Assembly (NCBI GenBank): GCA_009887135.1
Contig: QXYA01000003.1
Location: 1-39,104 of the forward strand
From: Candidatus Poseidoniales archaeon
GTDB lineage: Archaea; Thermoplasmatota; Poseidoniia; Poseidoniales; Poseidoniaceae
Length of the DNA: 39,104 bases
Reading direction: 5' to 3'
Part shown: positions 24,373 to 33,260 of the stretch, one piece after another
Layout: the number at the start of each line of letters is the position of its first letter
Numbering within the stretch: position 1 is the first letter of the stretch
Translations under genes and position numbers: made by a program
The notes under the pieces: model-generated
The model's database searches: none
What the model was told of the DNA's origin: nothing
Seen by the model: only the letters and a program-made list of their open reading frames with translations

Positions 24373-25608
24373 ATGAGAACTATGAGCGGAACACCTATTG
24401 TCATGAAAGATGGTAAACTACACATCCCAGACCACCCAATTATTCACTACATCGAAGGAGATGGAATCGGCGTTGATATTACGCCTGTCATGAAAGCTGT
24501 CGTCGATGCTTCAATCAGCAAAGCATACAATGGCGCCCGTGCCATTGCATGGAATGAAGTTCTCGCTGGTGAAAAGGCATTCAATGCAACCGGAGAATGG
24601 TTGCCTGAAGCAACTCTTGATGCTATGCGAACTGGTTTGGTTTCGATCAAAGGACCTCTTACAACACCTGTTGGCGGCGGTATTCGTTCACTCAATGTTG
24701 CTCTTCGACAAAAACTCGATCTCTTTGCTTGCGTACGACCAGTTCGCTGGTATGACGGAACACCATCACCTGTGAAATCTCCTGGTGACGTAGATATGAT
24801 CATCTTCCGCGAAAACAGCGAAGACGTCTATGCTGGAATCGAATGGGAAGCTGGCTCAGAAGGAGTCAAGAAACTCATTGACTTCCTCACAAACGAGATG
24901 GGAGTCGATAAAATCCGATTCCCAGACACCTCAGGAATTGGCATTAAGCCGATCAGTCAAGAAGGAACCTATCGTATCGTTCGAGCTGCTTACCAATACG
25001 CAATAGACAACGACAAAGACAGTGTCACACTCGTTCACAAGGGGAACATCATGAAATTCACAGAAGGTGGTTTCAGAGACTGGGGATACCAACTTGCAAA
25101 GGAAGAATTCGGAGCAGTAGAACTCGATGGTGGCCCATGGTGCTCTATGACCAATCCATTAACAGGAAACGTCATCACAATCAAGGATGTTATTGCTGAT
25201 GCAATGCTCCAACAAATTATCACCCGACCTGCTGAATATGGTGTTCTTGCAACGATGAACCTCAATGGAGATTATATCTCAGACGCTTTGGCTGCTCAAG
25301 TCGGCGGTATTGGAATCGCTCCTGGTGCAAACATCAACTACGATACTGGAATCTCTATCTTCGAAGCAACCCACGGCACTGCTCCTAAATATGCTGGACA
25401 AAACAAAGTCAACCCCGGATCTCTTATCCTTTCAGCAGAAATGATGCTTCGTCACATGGGATGGGCAGAGGCTGCTGATCTTATTGTCAAGGGAATGGAA
25501 GGAGCAATTAGCGCAAAGACAGTGACTTACGACTTTGAACGACTCATGGATGATGCAACGTTGATGTCTTGTTCAGCATTTGGTGATGCTCTCATCACAC
25601 ATATGTGA
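24373..25608 (+). CDS. icd: NADP-dependent isocitrate dehydrogenase, bacterial type
   Basis: The 411-residue enzyme turns isocitrate into 2-oxoglutarate and CO2. It is strikingly like the E. coli protein through its whole length: IEGDGIGVDITPVM at 27-40, GGGIRSLNVALRQ at 101-113, IFRENSEDVYAGIEW, LVHKGNIMKFTEG, NLNGDYISDALAAQVGG and GTAPKYAGQNKVNPGS. The Lys-Tyr of GTAPKYAG and the Tyr and Arg of TYDFERLM are the NADP-specific residues. S106 matches the E. coli serine phosphorylated by AceK, though no AceK gene is here. The ATG at 24373 or 24382 may be the start. The near-bacterial sequence suggests transfer. It is followed by a methyltransferase gene. Confidence 0.97.
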   Translation: MRTMSGTPIVMKDGKLHIPDHPIIHYIEGDGIGVDITPVMKAVVDASISKAYNGARAIAWNEVLAGEKAFNATGEWLPEATLDAMRTGLVSIKGPLTTPVGGGIRSLNVALRQKLDLFACVRPVRWYDGTPSPVKSPGDVDMIIFRENSEDVYAGIEWEAGSEGVKKLIDFLTNEMGVDKIRFPDTSGIGIKPISQEGTYRIVRAAYQYAIDNDKDSVTLVHKGNIMKFTEGGFRDWGYQLAKEEFGAVELDGGPWCSMTNPLTGNVITIKDVIADAMLQQIITRPAEYGVLATMNLNGDYISDALAAQVGGIGIAPGANINYDTGISIFEATHGTAPKYAGQNKVNPGSLILSAEMMLRHMGWAEAADLIVKGMEGAISAKTVTYDFERLMDDATLMSCSAFGDALITHM

Positions 25609-25619
25609 AGTTGAATCAC

Positions 25620-26273
25620 ATGGATGAAGTTCGTAGACGACTACGTTCCTTTTCAGATGCGGCTGCCACTGAAGGGAAATTCCTTGATTGGTTTGAACGA
25701 TTGTATGAACATGCAGATAGCAATCCAGTATGGATTCCTTGGTCAAAAGGTGAACCTCATCCAATGCTCGTAGATTGGATGGAAAATACGAATCGATCGC
25801 CGGGAACAGCCCTTGTTGTTGGCTGTGGTCTTGGCGAGGATGCGATGTATTTAGCCGAACTAGGATGGAAAGTAACAGCATTCGATATTGCCCCTACTGC
25901 TGTCCAATGGGCTTCAAATCGTTATCCTCATGAAGATATTAATTGGGTAGTAGGTGACCTTTTGCAACCAAATAAGGAGTGGGAAAAAGCCTTTGATTTT
26001 GTTCTTGAGGTGCACATTCTTCAAGCAATACCTGAAGAGTTTAGAATACCCGCATCAAGAAATCTTTCTCCTCTTGTTTCACCATCTGGACAACTTGTTT
26101 GCATTGGCCGTCTGTCTATTGACGATTCAGTTCAACAAGAGGGGCCTCCTTGGCCTCTATCAGAGAAATTTATTTCTTCGATTGGAAACGATTTGAAATC
26201 AATCGATTTTACACCTGTTCAGTTTGAAGGTGAGGAAACCATTCGATACAGAGCCGTTTGGAAAAACGAATAG
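25620..26273 (+). CDS. SAM-dependent methyltransferase (TPMT-like)
   Basis: A 217-residue class I methyltransferase. The S-adenosylmethionine site is ALVVGCGLGEDAMYLAELGW followed by VTAFDIAPTAV. The acidic residue after the second strand is D in AFD, and VVGDLL marks the third strand. The N-terminal WFERLYEHADSNPVWIPWSK with a Trp-rich helix matches thiopurine/thiol methyltransferases, but the substrate cannot be known. The ATG at 25620 is preferred. A GTG at 25605 overlaps the icd stop and would add five residues. It probably shares the icd transcript. The stop lies two bases from the convergent gene at 26276. Confidence 0.8.
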   Translation: MDEVRRRLRSFSDAAATEGKFLDWFERLYEHADSNPVWIPWSKGEPHPMLVDWMENTNRSPGTALVVGCGLGEDAMYLAELGWKVTAFDIAPTAVQWASNRYPHEDINWVVGDLLQPNKEWEKAFDFVLEVHILQAIPEEFRIPASRNLSPLVSPSGQLVCIGRLSIDDSVQQEGPPWPLSEKFISSIGNDLKSIDFTPVQFEGEETIRYRAVWKNE

Positions 26274-26275
26274 TT

Positions 26276-29200
26276 TCACGAACGAAGCCAAGGCGACAGA
26301 GTTCGGCTGTTCTTTGCAATTCCAAAGCCAAATCGTTCTTCGAATGCTCTTGCTACGACTGTGAAATCACCATCGTGAGTTGCAACGATGATTGCACCCA
26401 CATTGTCGATTGGGCGTCCTGAAAGAACTGCTGCATATTGCATAATCATTCGATCTGGTTGCTCTGGGTAGATTTTTCTCCCTTTCAGTTCAGTTCTGTG
26501 GGTTTCACCATAGAATTCTTTCATCTTTGTGAGTTCATCGTAGATTTCTTCATGCTCAATAAAGAAAGTGACCATGTCTTTGGTCAATTCCTCATCGCTG
26601 GAATCGGTTTCAAATTCTTCATCTGAACCGTTCCATGTGGAAAATTCTTCAATCAAGTCTTCAACCATCTTTTCAATGATTTCTGAGGTAAGGGTTGAAT
26701 CTAATGTTTCAGATTCAATGAAGGAATTATCGAAACGTTTTCTGACATCTCCCATAGAACGAGCAATGTTTCGAATCTCTCTGCGAACGACTTCGGGCAG
26801 CCACAAATCGACTCTATCATTTTGTGCTAAGTGAAGGAGATAACGAGCAAAGTGCGAACGTTGATTTGTTGAGTCCTCGAAATGATTTGATCGGTTGAGT
26901 TTTTCTTGTATGCGCTGATAAAGTGCATCGATGACAATGTTTGTATCAACTAAAACAAGAGGCTTGAGAGGCAAGTTACGCAAGTAACGGCGGTCAGAAG
27001 TTTTGATGCTCGCTTGATGTCTTCTGAAGAGCATCAATTCGAGATTAGCAAAGGAGTTGTTCTTTTTTGGGAAGCGTCCAGATAATTGAGCACGTTCTAA
27101 GATACGCAGAGCATCTAACGGAGAAGATTCACTTGCTTGATCTGCCAATGTATGAATTTCCATCGGATCTGGAGAACGCATTTGCATAATGTCACGATAT
27201 CGTCGATCGAATGACTTCGAACTCTGCGTTCTTCGATTTCTTTGAAGTGCATTTGTGGCAGCAAGGATCCTTCCTGTAAACGGCTCATCGGGAAGCGGTT
27301 TGGGATGTTCTTCTGGATATGAATGGAGCAGATCTAGTTCATCTTCTTTGAAGATTGTACGAGTGCGAGTGCGAGGTCCTTCCTCTGTTTCTTCCGTTGT
27401 TGTTTCAGTTGTCTTAACAAAATTCTTGAGCATTGATGTTGCTTTTTCAGTTTCCTGAATCGAAGCCTGGTGTGATACGTCAAGATAAAGTTGGAATCGC
27501 TTTGTAATAGCGGCCCTTAAGTTTGGATGATCGGAAAGAAGTTGCTTTGCTTCACCCCATTTCCTATCAAAGGCTAGATGAATCAATGCCTTCCTATACA
27601 ACATAATCTCTTCATCATAATCGAATTTCTTCGAATCGGCAGCTCGCTTGAAAAGTCGAGCAGCGCTCAAATTCCTTCCTTGAGATGCTTGAAGCGTAGC
27701 TTGGGAGAGAAGTGACCAGATAGAACGTTGATGTGCGCTTTGATACCACTGAACCAGGCCTTCAATACCAAGATCGAACTCATACATCAGTTGACGAACT
27801 CCATCAATAATTGTGAATGGGGCATCGTGCTGATGTAGAACGGTTTCTAACAGCGAGATTACTGCAGCCATATCTTCTCCATTTTCCAATGCAAGTCGGG
27901 CATTGTTCAATCGGAGTTTGGAAATGATTGTTGAGAGAAGCGCTTTCGCAAGTGGCGTAGTTTCTGCATCAACAAGAGTTTCTGCAAGGTTGCCCAGTTG
28001 TGTTTCATCGACGAGGTGTGAACCTCCTGATGAAAGTGCTTTGACGATTTGATTCATTGCCTTGAGACCGTTCTTACCAAGGGACATGCCCAGTTCAACA
28101 TCACTTACTGATTTGTCAATTCGGCCTTCAAGGAGAAGCAGAAGTTTATGCTCATCTTCATTCATCCGTTCAGGTAATTCTGAACTGTGAATATTTTGCA
28201 AGGCCTCTTTTCTTGCATATCGTGCCTGTTTCCAAACTTCTTCAGGGTGAGATGCAGAAAGCAGATGAGCAACAAGAAGGGTTTCGTAGGGATGTGAAAG
28301 AATTGCCAATGGGTTGCCTAGAAGCATCTCTGAAAGGTTATTCAAATCCATTGCCTGAAGGAACACATGAACCGAAATAGCCTGTGATTCTTGCCATCCT
28401 TCCCCATCCATTTGCTTGAGAAGAACAAGAGCTTTCGATCGCAATTCAAGAGGGATTTTCTCTTCTCTTCCAATTGAGATGAGCCCTCCTTCATCGATGT
28501 TTTCAATATTATTAGCCAGCCAATTATATGCATCGACGTTGTCAAGTTCTACTAAGAGAGGAAGTAATTCTGAAGCATCGGATTCATGCTCCAGATTGAT
28601 GGTTTGAATAACAGCCAACGCATCTTCTTTTCGATCCGATGATACGTAAGATTGCAACATCTTCCATCGAACTGCGCCTACGCGCTGGGTCGAAGCTTGT
28701 TGTTCAAGAAGAATCGAAAGACCAGATTCAAGTTGTTCAGTTGAGGGTTTCATTTCATTGATTGGTCCGTTTCTCCAGGCCGCCTCTAATATCGCAATCC
28801 CCAATTCATCATCGTCTTGCTTTAGGAGTTCGTCATCCCACTCCATTGTACCATTTGTTAATCCATAAAGGAGTTGATAGCGATCAGTTTGAATACTCTT
28901 AATGTCATGAGTTCTCTCAAATATTGAATCGATATTTTCGTTCGTGTTCATTGCAATAAGAAGAGAAATGAGAGAAAGGTCGTCTTCTAGTTCCAAGAGG
29001 ATTTGATCAACTTTGGGCCAACGGCCAGAGGAAAGTCGTTTGATGAGGCGCTTCATAGCGACCAATTCTTCAGCAGAAAAACTTGATTCAGATACAGATT
29101 TGAAAACACTAAGACAAGAGGAAATGTTGTATGGATTTATTGAAGCGGCTGACAATTCTATTCCCGCTTTAACATCAGATTCAACCTCGACGATTGGGCA

Positions 29201-29656
29201 TGCTGAGAATTGGCCAAACAAATCACATCGTTTTGCCATTTCGTGCCATACTGGATGTACGCCTTGTTCTAGGCACGTATTTCTCAACTCCTTTTCTAAG
29301 TCACCGCTATCCTCTTCAGACCATTGATCCACGTGAAGGAGTTTGTTTACCAAAATCAAAGCGAAGCGGAGAGCTGGAGATTCAGAATCCATTACAGCGA
29401 CATCTTCTGGAGTAGCAATCGTTGCTTGTTGTTTACCTCTGCGGCGCCCTCGCCTGAATCGTGGAGAGGTCGAAATGGTCTCCCCTTCTTCATCCTGGCC
29501 GGGAAGTTCCGTCTCCAGAACTGCTAATTTAACCAAATCTTTCCAAGGCTTTTCGAGAAGTGTAAACTCTGGGCATTTTCCCACAGTACTGAGGCGTCGC
29601 GACTTAATTGTCTTGAATCCTGCTTCAAGACAAGCCGCGAGATATGTTTCCTGCAT
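26276..29656 (-). CDS. Giant helical-repeat protein with C-terminal PIN nuclease domain
   Basis: 1126 residues, mainly helix pairs to about 790, with repeated patterns such as EALQNIHSSELPERMNE, SAARLFKRAADSKKFDYDEE and LDALRILERAQLSGRFP that resemble TPR or armadillo-type repeats. A low-complexity basic stretch RFRRGRRRGK lies near 67-76. The PIN domain covers about 895-1126: D904 in LVDTNIVID, E in LPEVVRREI, D in PEQPDRMIM and D1095/D1097 in ATHDGDFTVV. These acidic residues bind Mg2+ or Mn2+ in RNA-cutting PIN nucleases. A long acidic insert (GSDEEFETDSSDEELT) interrupts the domain. No antitoxin gene is adjacent, so RNA processing or decay is more likely than a toxin role. The repeats probably recruit RNA or partners. 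Confidence 0.8.
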   Translation of the reverse strand: MQETYLAACLEAGFKTIKSRRLSTVGKCPEFTLLEKPWKDLVKLAVLETELPGQDEEGETISTSPRFRRGRRRGKQQATIATPEDVAVMDSESPALRFALILVNKLLHVDQWSEEDSGDLEKELRNTCLEQGVHPVWHEMAKRCDLFGQFSACPIVEVESDVKAGIELSAASINPYNISSCLSVFKSVSESSFSAEELVAMKRLIKRLSSGRWPKVDQILLELEDDLSLISLLIAMNTNENIDSIFERTHDIKSIQTDRYQLLYGLTNGTMEWDDELLKQDDDELGIAILEAAWRNGPINEMKPSTEQLESGLSILLEQQASTQRVGAVRWKMLQSYVSSDRKEDALAVIQTINLEHESDASELLPLLVELDNVDAYNWLANNIENIDEGGLISIGREEKIPLELRSKALVLLKQMDGEGWQESQAISVHVFLQAMDLNNLSEMLLGNPLAILSHPYETLLVAHLLSASHPEEVWKQARYARKEALQNIHSSELPERMNEDEHKLLLLLEGRIDKSVSDVELGMSLGKNGLKAMNQIVKALSSGGSHLVDETQLGNLAETLVDAETTPLAKALLSTIISKLRLNNARLALENGEDMAAVISLLETVLHQHDAPFTIIDGVRQLMYEFDLGIEGLVQWYQSAHQRSIWSLLSQATLQASQGRNLSAARLFKRAADSKKFDYDEEIMLYRKALIHLAFDRKWGEAKQLLSDHPNLRAAITKRFQLYLDVSHQASIQETEKATSMLKNFVKTTETTTEETEEGPRTRTRTIFKEDELDLLHSYPEEHPKPLPDEPFTGRILAATNALQRNRRTQSSKSFDRRYRDIMQMRSPDPMEIHTLADQASESSPLDALRILERAQLSGRFPKKNNSFANLELMLFRRHQASIKTSDRRYLRNLPLKPLVLVDTNIVIDALYQRIQEKLNRSNHFEDSTNQRSHFARYLLHLAQNDRVDLWLPEVVRREIRNIARSMGDVRKRFDNSFIESETLDSTLTSEIIEKMVEDLIEEFSTWNGSDEEFETDSSDEELTKDMVTFFIEHEEIYDELTKMKEFYGETHRTELKGRKIYPEQPDRMIMQYAAVLSGRPIDNVGAIIVATHDGDFTVVARAFEERFGFGIAKNSRTLSPWLRS

Positions 29657-29776
29657 TGCGCCCCCAACCTATCGCTTGGGATAGAGACTTTCAACTCACC
29701 GACGGCATCATTTCGATAAATCGAAGAGAAACTGATTCAAGATAGCATCTCATGGGATGTAATGAGGAGGAAGGGA

Positions 29777-30244
29777 ATGTCTGTTCTAAGAACCGCCATC
29801 ATGTTGATTCACCCTCTTCTTGCAGTCATCTTAGTCACCTGGCTTGTACGGCAATACGGGTGGAGAAAGCGAGGAATGACTTTGCGCGGAGAAGAACGGA
29901 AAGCTTCTCTCAAACGTCATCAAAAACATGGCGAATATATCCTATGGGCTGGAATCGCCTTAGCAGCCATCGCATTTCTCGCTCGAGCGGCCTCAGGGTA
30001 CATCGAAGAAGGAGACGTCACCTCAGACCTACTTCCACAAAGTGTTCATGGATATACTGGACCGATCGGCCTGATTCTTCTCTGGCTCGTAGTACGCTAT
30101 GGAAGAGATACAGTTTCAAGCAAAGAACAAGGTGAGAAGTTTTCTACTCAGAGGATGAAACATGGAAGAGCTGCAGATTTGGTCATGATATTGATCATGT
30201 TCCATTCATTCCTTGGATTCATCTACACATTTCAGGTTGTTTGA
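29777..30244 (+). CDS. Four-span membrane protein, cytochrome b561/DUF4079-like
   Basis: 155 residues from the ATG at 29777, which follows GAGGAGGAAGGGA, an excellent ribosome binding site; the earlier ATG at 29762 would cover that site. Four membrane spans are seen, with His in positions fit for haem: LIHPLLAVILV, RHQKHGEYILW, SVHGYTGPIGL and IMFHSFLGF. This pattern is that of DUF4079 and b561-like electron carriers. Haem binding is inferred from the His pattern. The stop lies two bases from the convergent DHH gene. Confidence 0.72.
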   Translation: MSVLRTAIMLIHPLLAVILVTWLVRQYGWRKRGMTLRGEERKASLKRHQKHGEYILWAGIALAAIAFLARAASGYIEEGDVTSDLLPQSVHGYTGPIGLILLWLVVRYGRDTVSSKEQGEKFSTQRMKHGRAADLVMILIMFHSFLGFIYTFQVV

Positions 30245-30246
30245 AT

Positions 30247-31227
30247 TCACTTGATTCGAAGTGTATTCTCACGGTCGTTCCACATTTGGATCCAATCATT
30301 AAGATTGGAATCGAGTCCCGGTGGTTGAATTCGACAACCGCAGGCGTTAGCGTGCCCGCCACCATGAGGATCAAATGCTGTTGCAAGTTTTGATAAATCG
30401 TATCGGTTTTGTCCATCCTTGATGAACGAATTTGCATAGAAACTCGCCGACAGTGGGGGGCGATTTGGCGTGGACAAATCTCCATCGCTGTAGCCATGTA
30501 CAACACAGCACGCATCTGCCTTATCGCCAACGTGGGCAGTGATGAGATATCCATTTGAGCGTATACCTGAGTCATCAAGACGGCATATCGCTAACCGATC
30601 GACGATTTCTGTTTTTTCTTGAACGATTTGAACTGCATCAATACGTTGTACTTGGGCTGTTTTCATTCGTTCAGAGACGAGTCCATCGCCTGTGATGTCT
30701 GCTAATTCAGTACATGTTGTAAACAAGCGCAAGAGGTGCTGCATGTAGGCATCATCATTCGAAGACAGGGTGCGGGAGAGTTGTAAAATTGGCCCGTCTT
30801 GGAGAAAATCCTCTCGAGATATGCCACCGGAATCCAAGGCATCGACCATCGGCATAATTTCTTCAAGATGCGTGAGGTCAAATTGATGTTTAAACAATTC
30901 ATAAGCCAATCGAGCGGCTGAAGGCGTATGCTCCCAATGAACAACCCCCCCTCGTTGCGTGAATTCTTTTTCTTCAACCTCGTTTGGTTTGTTTGTTAAA
31001 TGGTGATCGAGATACCACCCACTTGCTGGGTGAAATGGTAAATCCACTGTCACGGTCTTTGAATCAATAACATCGTCCAGCATCCCTGCTCGGAGAATAG
31101 CCGCATGTCCGAAAACGACTTCAGCCTCTGGATATGCTTTGAGAAGTACCGCTGCTGCACACATTCCATCCAAATCGGAATCCGCCACAATTCGATTGAT
31201 TTCAGGGAACTCATCGACACCAGTCAT
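30247..31227 (-). CDS. DHH family phosphoesterase
   Basis: 326 residues from the ATG at 31227, preceded by GAAGGA at good spacing. A longer frame to 31323 would overlap the divergent Nudix gene. DHH motifs: ADSDLDGMCAA (15-25), HAAILRAGM, VDLPFHP (61-67) and the name-giving LDHH (73-76), which bind Mn2+. The C-terminal DHHA1-type region has FDPHGGGHANACGCR. Family members (RecJ, NrnA and archaeal GAN or nanoRNase-type proteins) cut single-stranded DNA, short RNA or cyclic dinucleotides. No extra nucleic-acid-binding domain is seen, so a small substrate (nanoRNA or cyclic dinucleotide) is more likely. The exact substrate is open. Confidence 0.85.
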   Translation of the reverse strand: MTGVDEFPEINRIVADSDLDGMCAAAVLLKAYPEAEVVFGHAAILRAGMLDDVIDSKTVTVDLPFHPASGWYLDHHLTNKPNEVEEKEFTQRGGVVHWEHTPSAARLAYELFKHQFDLTHLEEIMPMVDALDSGGISREDFLQDGPILQLSRTLSSNDDAYMQHLLRLFTTCTELADITGDGLVSERMKTAQVQRIDAVQIVQEKTEIVDRLAICRLDDSGIRSNGYLITAHVGDKADACCVVHGYSDGDLSTPNRPPLSASFYANSFIKDGQNRYDLSKLATAFDPHGGGHANACGCRIQPPGLDSNLNDWIQMWNDRENTLRIK

Positions 31228-31310
31228 ACTAATTCCTTCTGTGCGCGGGTCTTGAACGTATTGGAGTTTAATGGCGAAAAGGCCAAAGCATTGGATTCGA
31301 GGGACTAGAT

Positions 31311-31712
31311 ATGGAGACTTCATGCGGCGTAGTTCTTGTCAACTTTGATGCGGTTCTCCTTCTACAATATCCACAAGGACATTGGGATTTACCTAAAGGA
31401 CATGTTGAGGTGACAGATAACGACCACCTTGCGACAGTTCGAAGAGAATTAGGTGAGGAAACGGGCATTACTGAAATTACATTCATTGAAAACTTTGTAG
31501 AACGAACAGCCTATACATACAGACACAAGGGAAAACGAATGAACAAAGAAGTGTTTTGGTTTTTAGCCGAAACAGAACAACTCGACGTGGAACTTTCCCA
31601 CGAACATCGCGGTCATTTGTGGCTAGATTGGGAACAAGCTCTTGCTCAGCTAACACATGATGAAACAACATCTGTTGTTCGAGCAGCTTGGGAACATATG
31701 AAAAAGCAATAA
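31311..31712 (+). CDS. Nudix hydrolase (Ap4A hydrolase-like)
   Basis: A 133-residue Nudix protein. The opening SCGVVLVNFDAVLLL and GHWDLPKGHVE are those of asymmetric diadenosine tetraphosphate hydrolases. The catalytic helix RRELGEETGI carries the metal-binding Glu residues. Compared with the standard Nudix box there is one extra residue between GHVE and RREL, and the early Glu is replaced by Asp. It likely cleans up Ap4A or other nucleoside diphosphate compounds, but substrate prediction in this family is poor. Divergent from the DHH gene and abutting the convergent cobalamin gene at 31713. Confidence 0.88.
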   Translation: METSCGVVLVNFDAVLLLQYPQGHWDLPKGHVEVTDNDHLATVRRELGEETGITEITFIENFVERTAYTYRHKGKRMNKEVFWFLAETEQLDVELSHEHRGHLWLDWEQALAQLTHDETTSVVRAAWEHMKKQ

Positions 31713-32411
31713 TCAGATTTGATCAAAATCTGAATCATTCTCATTCTGTCTATTAATTGACCCTGCGATGCCATCTTCTTTCCCTCGTTTTCCGAGAGGT
31801 AGCCACAGCATCTCCTCTTCGCCTAGGACTGCTGTAATCCAGCGACTTAGCACGAAGAGCCAATCTGAAAGTCGATTAACATAGGTCAGGACAAGAGGGC
31901 GCACCGAATCATCTCCTTCGATATCTCTTAAGCGAACAATATTTCTTTCAAGCCGCCGAGTTACTGTACGAGCGTGATGGAGCATTGCTTGTGGAGGCCC
32001 ACCTGCTGGTAAGATGAATGAAGTAAGCGGTACTGTCTGACTTAGCCATGCATCCATATCCGATACCAAAACATTTGATTGATCATCGTTGATGAGGACC
32101 ATGAAAGAGGGAAGGTTTTCAGGAGGACATGCGAGTTCAGCCCCTAGGTCAAAGAGTTCATGCTGAACTCTCGAGAGTGCAGAATCACAAATGAAATGGA
32201 CACGTCCAGCACCCTTTCTGTCACCCCCATCTCTGTGTCGCATAGGAACACGAGCACATTCCATCCTTGCAACCCCAAGGAGGGAATTCAATTCGTCACA
32301 ATCTCCAACAACTGAAAATCGTACATCGGATTTGGAACGACGTGACCCATCAACCAAGGATGATTCTCCAGAATCACCGCCACCTGTATGAACTCGATCA
32401 ATCCGAACCAT
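31713..32411 (-). CDS. Cob(I)yrinic acid a,c-diamide adenosyltransferase, PduO type
   Basis: A 232-residue ATP:cob(I)alamin adenosyltransferase that makes coenzyme B12. The N-terminal ATP site is HTGGGDSGESSLVDGSRRSK (8-27), with GDCDELNSLLGVA following (compare the usual YGTVDELNS). Later marks are FILPAGGPPQAMLHHART, VTRRLERN and YVNRLSDWLFVLSRW, all of the PduO/MMAB family, a trimer of helix bundles. An insert of basic residues (RHRDGGDRKGAGR) and a polar C-terminal tail are extra. Its presence implies use of B12-dependent enzymes such as methylmalonyl-CoA mutase. No riboswitch is seen in the 25 nt upstream. DUF2203 lies next on the same strand. Confidence 0.9.
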   Translation of the reverse strand: MVRIDRVHTGGGDSGESSLVDGSRRSKSDVRFSVVGDCDELNSLLGVARMECARVPMRHRDGGDRKGAGRVHFICDSALSRVQHELFDLGAELACPPENLPSFMVLINDDQSNVLVSDMDAWLSQTVPLTSFILPAGGPPQAMLHHARTVTRRLERNIVRLRDIEGDDSVRPLVLTYVNRLSDWLFVLSRWITAVLGEEEMLWLPLGKRGKEDGIAGSINRQNENDSDFDQI

Positions 32412-32436
32412 TGTTACGCCTCTAAACCATGCGAGA

Positions 32437-32919
32437 CTATGCTTCTATGAGGGGTTTTCGGGAAGAATACCCTTCATCTATGCCGTAATACCATTCAATA
32501 TCAGGCTCTCCCATTGCCCATGAGTACATCATGACCTTGTTGTCAATGACTCCATACCATTCGATTCGGCCAGGATCTAACCCTGCAACACGAGCCCCCA
32601 GTCGCTCAATCTTGGCAACAGTTTGTTGCCATAGTGCGACAAGACTCCCCAGCAATTCAGCCATTTCAACAACATATGGATGCTCAGGAGGATACCTGTC
32701 GAGGAGAATTTCAATCTCCTCAGTCATATCATGCGCTTCATCAACAAGGGATTGAAGGGTTGCAAGTTCTCGTTCAACTCTTGAGAGGCCTTCTCGAACT
32801 TCTTCCACCGTTAAAATATGCATATTTTCAAGTCCTTCGAGTTGTAATTCTTCTTCGAGAAGATCCTCAAACGACATGGGTTGACCTGAAAAGAGAGGTT
32901 CACGGTCAAGATTGAACAT
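32437..32919 (-). CDS. DUF2203 family protein
   Basis: A 160-residue protein. The long helical hairpin (LTVEEVREGLSRVERELATL, 36-55, and MAELLGSLVALWQQTVAKIE) followed by GARVAGLDPGRIEWYG, MMYSWAMGEPDIEWY and a closing Y-x-SRKPL is the DUF2203 pattern. Family function is unknown. The helices are probably coiled coil. A TATA-like GATTAAGAG about 27 nt before the ATG suggests a leaderless message. It precedes the cobalamin adenosyltransferase gene on the same strand by 25 nt, so they may be one unit. Confidence 0.78.
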   Translation of the reverse strand: MFNLDREPLFSGQPMSFEDLLEEELQLEGLENMHILTVEEVREGLSRVERELATLQSLVDEAHDMTEEIEILLDRYPPEHPYVVEMAELLGSLVALWQQTVAKIERLGARVAGLDPGRIEWYGVIDNKVMMYSWAMGEPDIEWYYGIDEGYSSRKPLIEA

Positions 32920-32940
32920 GTGGTCATGTTTTTATTGGCA

Positions 32941-32950
32941 TCTCTTAATC
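32941..32950 (-). promoter_or_regulatory. TATA-like box for the DUF2203 gene
   Basis: On the minus strand GATTAAGAG is centred about 27 nt before the ATG at 32919, without a ribosome binding site between them. The spacing fits a leaderless transcript. Confidence 0.4.
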
Positions 32951-32982
32951 TCATCGGAGGTTTGAGATGCAAGACGGTTGTT

Positions 32983-33240
32983 TCAAGACGATGTTTGAGG
33001 CGTGGCCTTAACCTGTAGATTGCGGAAAACCTTGATTGAGAGGTAAATACCAACATAAATCCATGCAAGGATTTCGATCGCAACCAGTACGTAGTACCAT
33101 GGTCCAAGTGATTGAATCATCTCTATACCACTATAAGGAACGCCATTGAATCCCATGTAAACGGCTTGTGAAAACAAGTTCGATGCAATCCAAATGGAGA
33201 CCATCCAGAAAAAGATTGAACCTGAGATTATTTTACCCAT
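32983..33240 (-). CDS. Small two-span membrane protein
   Basis: 85 residues with two hydrophobic segments (SIFFWMVSIWIASNLFSQAV and YVLVAIEILAWIYVGIYL) joined by a loop with Gly, Pro and aromatic residues (YMGFNGVPYSG), then a polar tail. I recognise no family. The TATA-like TTTTAATATC at 33270-33261 is centred 26 nt before the ATG, which supports this start and a leaderless message. Confidence 0.65.
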   Translation of the reverse strand: MGKIISGSIFFWMVSIWIASNLFSQAVYMGFNGVPYSGIEMIQSLGPWYYVLVAIEILAWIYVGIYLSIKVFRNLQVKATPQTSS

Positions 33241-33260
33241 GTTATATTATTGACCTCTGG

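Noticed and set aside
26276..29656. PIN protein as a VapC-type toxin
   Set aside because: It is several times larger than VapC and has no antitoxin gene beside it.
31228..31323. Upstream extension of the DHH phosphoesterase
   Set aside because: It overlaps the Nudix gene start, and the ATG at 31227 has a good ribosome binding site.
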